Assembly: GCF_011074795.1 (NCBI RefSeq)
Contig: NZ_JAAMPF010000015.1
Coordinates: forward strand, 1-39,527
DNA length: 39,527 bases
Direction of reading: 5' to 3'
Source of the DNA: Marinobacter salicampi
Lineage (GTDB): Bacteria; Pseudomonadota; Gammaproteobacteria; Pseudomonadales; Oleiphilaceae
Shown here piece after piece: positions 34,017 to 39,527 of the stretch. Both the position numbers and the translations under genes were made by a program. The stretch's first letter is position 1; the number at the start of each line of letters is the position of its first letter. Below the pieces are notes generated by a model, which saw only the letters and a list, made by a program, of their open reading frames with translations, had not been told where the DNA came from and did not search any database.

Positions 34017-36170
34017 CTAGTATCGCACCCGGCTGATGTGGGTCACGGCACGAATGTTCCTCACCCGACGCATAACTCGGGCCAGATGACGGCGCCCGTT
34101 TACATGCACCACCAGGCTGACAATGCTCAGATGGGCATTCTGCTCTTCCACGTTGATGCGCTCGATGTTGCCATCCGCAACCGCGACCGCATTGGCCACC
34201 TCGGCAATAACCCCACGCTGGCGCTCCAGTTCAACCCGAAGCTCCACCGAGAACTCGTCCGAGATATCCTTGGCCCATTTAAGGTGGGTCAGGCGATGCT
34301 GCGGGTCGCCTCCGTCCGGAATACGTGAGCAGGTGTCGCTGTGAATCACCATGCCGTGTCCCGTGTCCATGACGCCCACCACCGGGTCGCCGGGAATTGG
34401 CTTGCAGCAATTGGCGAACCGCACCAGCAGACCTTCAGTGCCACGAATGGTGACCGGGCTGCGGCCCGAGGGAACCACGGTCTGGGAGATATTCTCCTGC
34501 CGGGCCTTGTCTTCCTCGCTCTCTTCACCGCTGACAAGCTGGCGTGCCACCAGGTAGGCCATGCGATTGCCCAAGCCGATCTCACTCAGCAGGTCATCAA
34601 AACTGGCGACCTGATTGTGATTCACCACGGCCTCTGTCTGGCTCTTGCTGACATCGGACAGGTTACGACCGAAGCCGCTGAGCGAACGCTTGAGCAGAGT
34701 CTTGCCCAGCTCCACCGATTCTGTCTTGCGCTGATTTTTCAACACATGACGAATACTGCTTCTCGCCTTGCCGGTGACCACGAAGCTCAGCCAGGCCGGG
34801 TTAGGACGTGCACCCGGGGCCGTTATGATCTCCACGGTCTGGCCACTTTGCAGGGTCTGACTCAGGGAGGCAAGGTTTCGGTTGATGCGACAGGCAACGC
34901 AGGCATTACCGATGTCGGTGTGTATGGCGTAGGCGAAATCCACGGCGGTGGCACCCCCTGGCAACTCCAGGATCTTGCCCTTGGGGGTGAACACGTAGAT
35001 CTCGTCCGGGAAAAGGTCGACCTTGACGTGTTCGATAAACTCCAGGGAGTCGTCCGCTCGCTCGCGCATCTCCATCAGACCCTTGACCCAGCGGTCAACC
35101 CGGTTCTGGTTAACCAGCGAGACCGCTGACTGGTCATTTTTGTACATCCAGTGGGCTGCAATACCGTTGTTGGCAATCTGCTCCATTTCCTCGGTACGGA
35201 TCTGTATCTCGATGTTCACGTGCATGCCGAACAGCGTGGTATGCAGAGACTGGTACCCGTTGGCCTTGGGCATCGCTATGTAGTCCTTGAAGCGCCCAGG
35301 CAGCGGCTTATAGAGACTGTGGACAGCGCCAAGTATGCGGTAGCAGTCGTCTTCGCTCTCGGTAATGATCCGGAATGCGTAGACATCCATGATTTCATGG
35401 AAGGATTTCTGTTTGAACTTCATCTTGTTATAGATGCTGTTCAGATGCTTTTCGCGGCCCAGGATGCGGCCCGGTAGCTCTTTATCCGTTAGCTTCTCTT
35501 CAAGCCGGCCACGGATCTCTTCAATGATCTCCTGGTGGCTACCCCGAAGTTTGTTGACCGCTTGGGAAATGTATTTCGATCGCATGGGGTAGAGCGACGC
35601 GAACCCCAGGTCTTCCAGCTCGGTACATACGCTGTGCATACCCAGGCGATTGGCTATGGGCGCGTATATATCCAGGGTTTCAGTGGCTATGCGCTGGCGT
35701 TTTTCATAGGGCAGTGGCCCGAGGGTGCGCATGTTGTGCAGCCGGTCAGCCAGCTTGACCAGGATAACCCGGATATCCCGGGCCATGGCGAGGGTCATCT
35801 TCTGGAAATTTTCCGCCTGGGCCTCTGCCCGGGTACGGAATTCAATCTGGGTCAGCTTACTGACGCCGTCCACCAGGTCAGCCACCGGATCACCAAACTG
35901 TTCCGATAGAGCGTCCTTGGGGATGCCGGTATCTTCTATGACATCGTGGAGCATGGCCGCCATCAGGCTCTGATGGTCGAGCCGGAGATCTGCCAGAATA
36001 TGGGCGACCGCCAGCGGGTGAGTAATGTAGGGCTCACCACTGCGGCGTTTCTGACCTTCGTGGGCCTGCTCAGCATAATAGTAGGCACGCCGCACCTGGT
36101 TGATGCGTGACGTGTCCAGGTATTTGCTGAGCTGATCCGTCAGCCTGTCGACTGTCGCCTCTTCTGACAT
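34017..36170 (-). CDS. spoT: Bifunctional (p)ppGpp synthase/hydrolase SpoT
   Basis: A 717-residue RSH enzyme controlling the stringent response. Domains in order: HD hydrolase with MAAMLHDVIEDTG, synthetase with YRILGAVHSLYKPLPGRFKD and MPKANGYQSLHTT, TGS (IYVFTPKGKILELPGGATAV), a helical region, a Cys/His-rich segment (FANCCKPIPGD) and a C-terminal ACT domain (VELERQRGVIAEVANAVA). The intact HD motif and synthetase loop fit a SpoT-type bifunctional enzyme. I chose ATG 36170 with GGGGGCG upstream. It follows rpoZ, with a terminator hairpin in the gap. Confidence 0.94.
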   Translation of the reverse strand: MSEEATVDRLTDQLSKYLDTSRINQVRRAYYYAEQAHEGQKRRSGEPYITHPLAVAHILADLRLDHQSLMAAMLHDVIEDTGIPKDALSEQFGDPVADLVDGVSKLTQIEFRTRAEAQAENFQKMTLAMARDIRVILVKLADRLHNMRTLGPLPYEKRQRIATETLDIYAPIANRLGMHSVCTELEDLGFASLYPMRSKYISQAVNKLRGSHQEIIEEIRGRLEEKLTDKELPGRILGREKHLNSIYNKMKFKQKSFHEIMDVYAFRIITESEDDCYRILGAVHSLYKPLPGRFKDYIAMPKANGYQSLHTTLFGMHVNIEIQIRTEEMEQIANNGIAAHWMYKNDQSAVSLVNQNRVDRWVKGLMEMRERADDSLEFIEHVKVDLFPDEIYVFTPKGKILELPGGATAVDFAYAIHTDIGNACVACRINRNLASLSQTLQSGQTVEIITAPGARPNPAWLSFVVTGKARSSIRHVLKNQRKTESVELGKTLLKRSLSGFGRNLSDVSKSQTEAVVNHNQVASFDDLLSEIGLGNRMAYLVARQLVSGEESEEDKARQENISQTVVPSGRSPVTIRGTEGLLVRFANCCKPIPGDPVVGVMDTGHGMVIHSDTCSRIPDGGDPQHRLTHLKWAKDISDEFSVELRVELERQRGVIAEVANAVAVADGNIERINVEEQNAHLSIVSLVVHVNGRRHLARVMRRVRNIRAVTHISRVRY

Positions 36171-36200
36171 CGCGCCCCCATAGCACCAGATTACAAAGAC

Positions 36201-36228
36201 AAAAAAACCCGAATGGTAGCATTCGGGT
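36201..36228 (-). terminator. Terminator/attenuator between rpoZ and spoT
   Basis: On the minus strand ACCCGAATG-CTAC-CATTCGGGT is followed by a run of seven T. It ends rpoZ transcription or attenuates read-through into spoT, whose start codon is about 30 bases further on. Confidence 0.85.
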
Positions 36229-36333
36229 CCTTCCGATATCCTGATCAACGAGCGGTATCCACCACTCTCCTTTATAACACTATAAAAGCGTCAGGACAGA
36301 ATTCAATACCTGATGGGAACGGTAATTAAAGCG

Positions 36334-36546
36334 TTACTCGTCATCATCAATTTTGAGCAGATCGCGGCTCACCAGGCCGGCAGCAATTTCCCGCAAGGCG
36401 ATTACAGTTGGCTTGTCGTTTTCTTCCGGAACCATCGGCTCATAGCCCTTGGTGGCAATCTGGCGGGCACGCTTTGTGGCCAGCATGACCAGCTGAAAAC
36501 GGTTATCAACGTGATCAAGACAATCTTCAACGGTTACTCGTGCCAT
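36334..36546 (-). CDS. rpoZ: RNA polymerase omega subunit
   Basis: A 70-residue protein with the omega pattern [33 protein letters not shown] and [18 protein letters not shown]. Omega helps assemble the beta-prime subunit and forms part of the ppGpp binding site, which makes its place next to spoT meaningful. The gmk-rpoZ-spoT order is the standard gammaproteobacterial one. Length and start are normal. Confidence 0.95.
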   Translation of the reverse strand: MARVTVEDCLDHVDNRFQLVMLATKRARQIATKGYEPMVPEENDKPTVIALREIAAGLVSRDLLKIDDDE

Positions 36547-36744
36547 AACTTCCCCGACTGTGTTGGTGGCTCATTTCGAAACTGGTGTCTGGCGCGTGCC
36601 CGGCGGCAAAACTGCGCACGCGCTGAATAAGCAGACCGAACAGTTTAATCCTCTGCGCAATGTTTGTACACAAGGCTTACCGATTTCTTGACCTGAGAGA
36701 CTGCATCACTTTCACCTGGGCGGCACTCCGTGGAAGCCCGGCCT

Positions 36745-37410
<666 letters not shown>

Positions 37411-37442
37411 CTAAAATGCACTGGACCGAACCTCAGGCGGGG

Positions 37443-38309
37443 CTATTCGACATTCTGTACCTGCTCGCGCATCTGCTCTATCAGAACTTTCTGGTCAACG
37501 GCAATGCGGGTAACGCCGGCATCAATGGACTTGCTGCTCAGGGTGTTGGCCTCACGGTTCAGTTCCTGCATAAGGAAGTCCAGCCGGCGACCGATGGCGT
37601 CATCAACTGCAAGAGTGTGGCGCACCTCGGCCAGGTGGGAATCAAGACGGTCAAGCTCTTCGGCCACGTCAGACTTTTGCGCCAGCATGACCATCTCCTG
37701 GGCCAGGCGATCAGGATCCAGTTCAACCCCGGCGGCCCGACAACGGTCCCTAAGGCCTTTTTCCTGCTGGGCGAGAAGCTCGGGCATACGCTGGCGAACT
37801 TCTGCGACCCCCTGCTCCATCTGTGCCAGCCGATCCTCAAACAGCGGCCGCAGGCGCTCGCCTTCGCGCTCCCGGGCTGACGTTAACGTAGCAATTGTAC
37901 GGGAAAAGAGCTCACCCGCTGCCGCTTTCGCCGGTCCCAGGTCCTGTTCAGCGCTAACGAGCACCCCGGGCCAGCGCAAAATATCCAGGGCGTTGATGTG
38001 AGCCGGATTATCCAGCATTCGGTTGATCTGGTTCGCGGCTTCATTGAGGGCAGCGGCCAGGTCCTGGTTCACCTGCAGTCTCTGGCCCGAGGATTCTGCC
38101 AACTGAAGACGCATGCCAACTTCGACTTTACCCCGGCGCAGCCGGTTGCGCAGTTGCTCACGGAAATCATTCTCAAGCTCACGCAAGGCCTCGGGCAATC
38201 TAAATGAAGGCTCCAGGTAGCGGTGATTGACGGTCCGGATTTCGCAGGTCAGGGCGCCCCACTCAGCCTGGGTATCTTCCCGGGCGAAGGCAGTCATGCT
38301 TCTGATCAT
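37443..38309 (-). CDS. yicC: YicC/YloC family endoribonuclease
   Basis: A 288-residue RNase of the YicC family. It starts MIRSMTAFARED and contains CEIRTVNHRYLEPSFRLPEA, FREQLRNRLRRGKVEVGMRL and a C-terminal GRRLDFLMQELNREANTLSSK with conserved acidic residues (the DUF1732 metal site). E. coli YicC cleaves and destabilises small RNAs such as RyhB. A CGGAG precedes the ATG. It is divergent from rph over about 200 bases, the usual arrangement. Confidence 0.93.
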   Translation of the reverse strand: MIRSMTAFAREDTQAEWGALTCEIRTVNHRYLEPSFRLPEALRELENDFREQLRNRLRRGKVEVGMRLQLAESSGQRLQVNQDLAAALNEAANQINRMLDNPAHINALDILRWPGVLVSAEQDLGPAKAAAGELFSRTIATLTSAREREGERLRPLFEDRLAQMEQGVAEVRQRMPELLAQQEKGLRDRCRAAGVELDPDRLAQEMVMLAQKSDVAEELDRLDSHLAEVRHTLAVDDAIGRRLDFLMQELNREANTLSSKSIDAGVTRIAVDQKVLIEQMREQVQNVE

Positions 38310-38400
38310 GGCGACTCCGATGATGTCAGGTGTGAACCCCGAGTTTAGCAGGCCTGCAACGGCAGAGGCGACCTTCCCGGCAGTCCTAAACCGAAGATGT

Positions 38401-38406
38401 TATACT
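38401..38406 (+). promoter_or_regulatory. Candidate -10 box of the rph promoter
   Basis: TATACT lies about 105 bases before the rph start, in the gap shared with divergent yicC. The -35 region is GC-rich and weak. The promoter call is from sequence alone. Confidence 0.4.
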
Positions 38407-38510
38407 GTCCGGTCTTTAGCGGGGCGCGGACACCCCCAGGGGGATGGCTCAGGCACGTCAAGCCGGTCATTATTCCCGCACCCGCCCATCCATAACCTTC
38501 AGGACTAACT

Positions 38511-39230
38511 ATGCGACCCAGTGGAAGAGCCCCGGAACAGCCCAGAGACATCCGAATCACCCGTCACTACACCCGCCATGCCGAAGGCTCGGTGCTGGTA
38601 GAGTTCGGGGATACCAAAGTTATCTGTACGGCCTCGGTGGAGAACAAGGTTCCTCCGTTTCTGCGTGGCGAGGGCAAGGGTTGGATCACCGCTGAGTATG
38701 GCATGCTGCCCCGCTCAACCGGCAGCCGCATGGGACGGGAAGCGGCCAGGGGCAAGCAGGGCGGCCGTACCGTCGAGATTCAGCGTCTAATCGGCCGCTC
38801 TCTGCGGGCCGCCGTTGACCTCAGCAAGCTGGGAGAGCACTCCATCACGATCGATTGTGATGTAATTCAGGCAGATGGCGGAACCCGAACCGCGGCGATC
38901 ACAGGCGGATGCGTGGCGCTGGTGGATGCCCTCAACGGCCTCGTGAAGGCCGGGCGAATCAAGAAGTCACCTCTGATCCAGATGGTTGCAGCGGTTTCTG
39001 TGGGTATCTACAAGGGCACGCCGGTGGTGGACCTGGACTATCCTGAAGATTCCGAGGCCGAAACCGACATGAATGTCATCATGACGGACCAGGGCGGCTT
39101 CATCGAGATTCAGGGCACAGCTGAAGGCGCTCCCTTTGTTCAGGACGAACTGGACAGCATGCTGGCACTGGCCAAAAAAGGCATCAATCAGTTATTCGAA
39201 ATTCAGAAAACAGCCCTGAGCCTTACCTAG
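38511..39230 (+). CDS. rph: Ribonuclease PH
   Basis: A 239-residue phosphorolytic 3'-exoribonuclease that trims tRNA precursors. Motifs: [53 protein letters not shown] with the phosphate-binding SR residues, [14 protein letters not shown] and the C-terminal [20 protein letters not shown]. An AGGA lies six bases before the ATG. It is intact, unlike the frameshifted copy of E. coli K-12. A 12-bp hairpin follows the stop codon. Confidence 0.96.
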   Translation: MRPSGRAPEQPRDIRITRHYTRHAEGSVLVEFGDTKVICTASVENKVPPFLRGEGKGWITAEYGMLPRSTGSRMGREAARGKQGGRTVEIQRLIGRSLRAAVDLSKLGEHSITIDCDVIQADGGTRTAAITGGCVALVDALNGLVKAGRIKKSPLIQMVAAVSVGIYKGTPVVDLDYPEDSEAETDMNVIMTDQGGFIEIQGTAEGAPFVQDELDSMLALAKKGINQLFEIQKTALSLT

Positions 39231-39243
39231 GCTAGGGCCTGGC

Positions 39244-39279
39244 GCCTGACCGCTGATCCGATCCCGCCAGCGGTCAGGC
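39244..39279 (+). terminator. 12-bp perfect hairpin after rph
   Basis: GCCTGACCGCTG and CAGCGGTCAGGC pair perfectly around a 12-base loop, 14 bases after the rph stop codon. There is no T run, so termination is uncertain, but the position suits a transcript-end hairpin. Confidence 0.45.
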
Positions 39280-39312
39280 TAGTGTCCCGTCTGATTAATT
39301 CGTTGACCTACT

Positions 39313-39409
39313 GCGAGCCGCTGGGGTCTCGGGCCAAGGCGCCAGTCCGCAGGTGTGGTGGTTCCACATCAAGGGCTGGCAACACCGGCCAGAGACCCCA
39401 GCGGCTCGC
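39313..39409. repeat. Long inverted repeat, first of a twin-hairpin repeat element
   Basis: An 18-base arm containing GAGCCGCTGGGGTCTC (39315-39330) is matched perfectly by GAGACCCCAGCGGCTC (39392-39407), with the flanking GC pairs also complementary. The loop of about 61 bases contains AGGTGTGGTGGTTCCACATC, related to the loop of the next hairpin on the opposite strand. It is probably a dispersed genomic repeat or the edge of an unrecognised insertion. Confidence 0.7.
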
Positions 39410-39416
39410 CCTTCGG

Positions 39417-39513
39417 GAGCCCCAGAGGGCCTTGAGAGCCGCGTTGCGCTGTCTTGATTTGGAGCCACCAAACCTTCGCCATCGCGCCTAGCTATCAAGG
39501 CCCTCTGGGGCTC
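39417..39513. repeat. Second long inverted repeat of the twin-hairpin element
   Basis: GAGCCCCAGAGGGCCTTGA (39417-39435) and TCAAGGCCCTCTGGGGCTC (39495-39513) are perfect 19-bp inverted copies around a 59-base loop. On the minus strand the loop holds AGGTTTGGTGGCTCCAAATC, 17 of 20 bases identical to the first hairpin's loop. The arms of the two hairpins are also related. The window ends 14 bases later. Confidence 0.7.
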
Positions 39514-39527
39514 AGTAGATCAGCGAA

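Noticed and set aside
39282..39498. Overlapping frames on both strands after rph
   Set aside because: They are translations of the twin-hairpin repeat; similar peptides from both units (VWWFHIK and VWWLQIK) come from the repeat, not from a gene.

Overview
The window looks like chromosome from a Marinobacter-type marine gammaproteobacterium. I infer this from the housekeeping block on the right (rph, yicC, gmk, rpoZ, spoT, ridA, oxyR, recG), a TIGR02647-type protein, an OxyR with cysteines at the E. coli positions, and the look of the proteins. I could not search a database, so the genus is an inference.

Left part (1 to about 14,050) is accessory DNA, visibly more AT-rich than the rest. It opens with two overlapping unrecognised genes, one with a zinc ribbon. 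Next come two orphan antitoxin-like genes facing away from each other: a stand-alone HipA N-terminal subdomain (HipS-like) and an Xre/MbcA/ParS-type antitoxin. Neither has a visible toxin. A frameshifted membrane protein follows. From 3.8 to 6.3 kb lies a graveyard of gene pieces: a Ca/Na exchanger tail, an IS66 tnpA remnant, a CNNM/CorC CBS tail, a Csp copper-protein start joined to a ferritin-like tail, and an SRAP/YedK-like gene with frameshifts. A small intact DUF2795 gene comes after it.

The main mobile module is at 7.5-12.7 kb on the minus strand: a small HTH regulator, a fused TnsA-TnsB transposase with both catalytic sets visible, a TnsC-like AAA+ ATPase and a TniQ protein. This is a Tn7-like transposition machine without CRISPR genes. 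A CI-like XRE regulator and an unknown two-helix membrane protein run the other way across a strongly palindromic operator region. Direct repeats starting GCGGACAA at 13.93-14.02 kb lie between this module and the chromosome and may be transposase-binding sites. Neither end of the element could be fixed.

Right part (about 14.2 to 39.2 kb) is ordinary chromosome: a secreted PPC-like protein, TIGR02647, a Sel1-repeat lipoprotein next to a Cache-GGDEF-EAL enzyme, mscL, a PEP-CTERM protein with a good sigma-54 promoter candidate, a FadL-like porin followed by a 1091-residue Ig-like lipoprotein, a molybdopterin oxidoreductase, a DUF2489 protein, an HDOD protein, recG-oxyR, an SDR protein, ridA, spoT-rpoZ-gmk, yicC and rph. 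The window ends in a pair of long hairpins that look like a dispersed repeat element.
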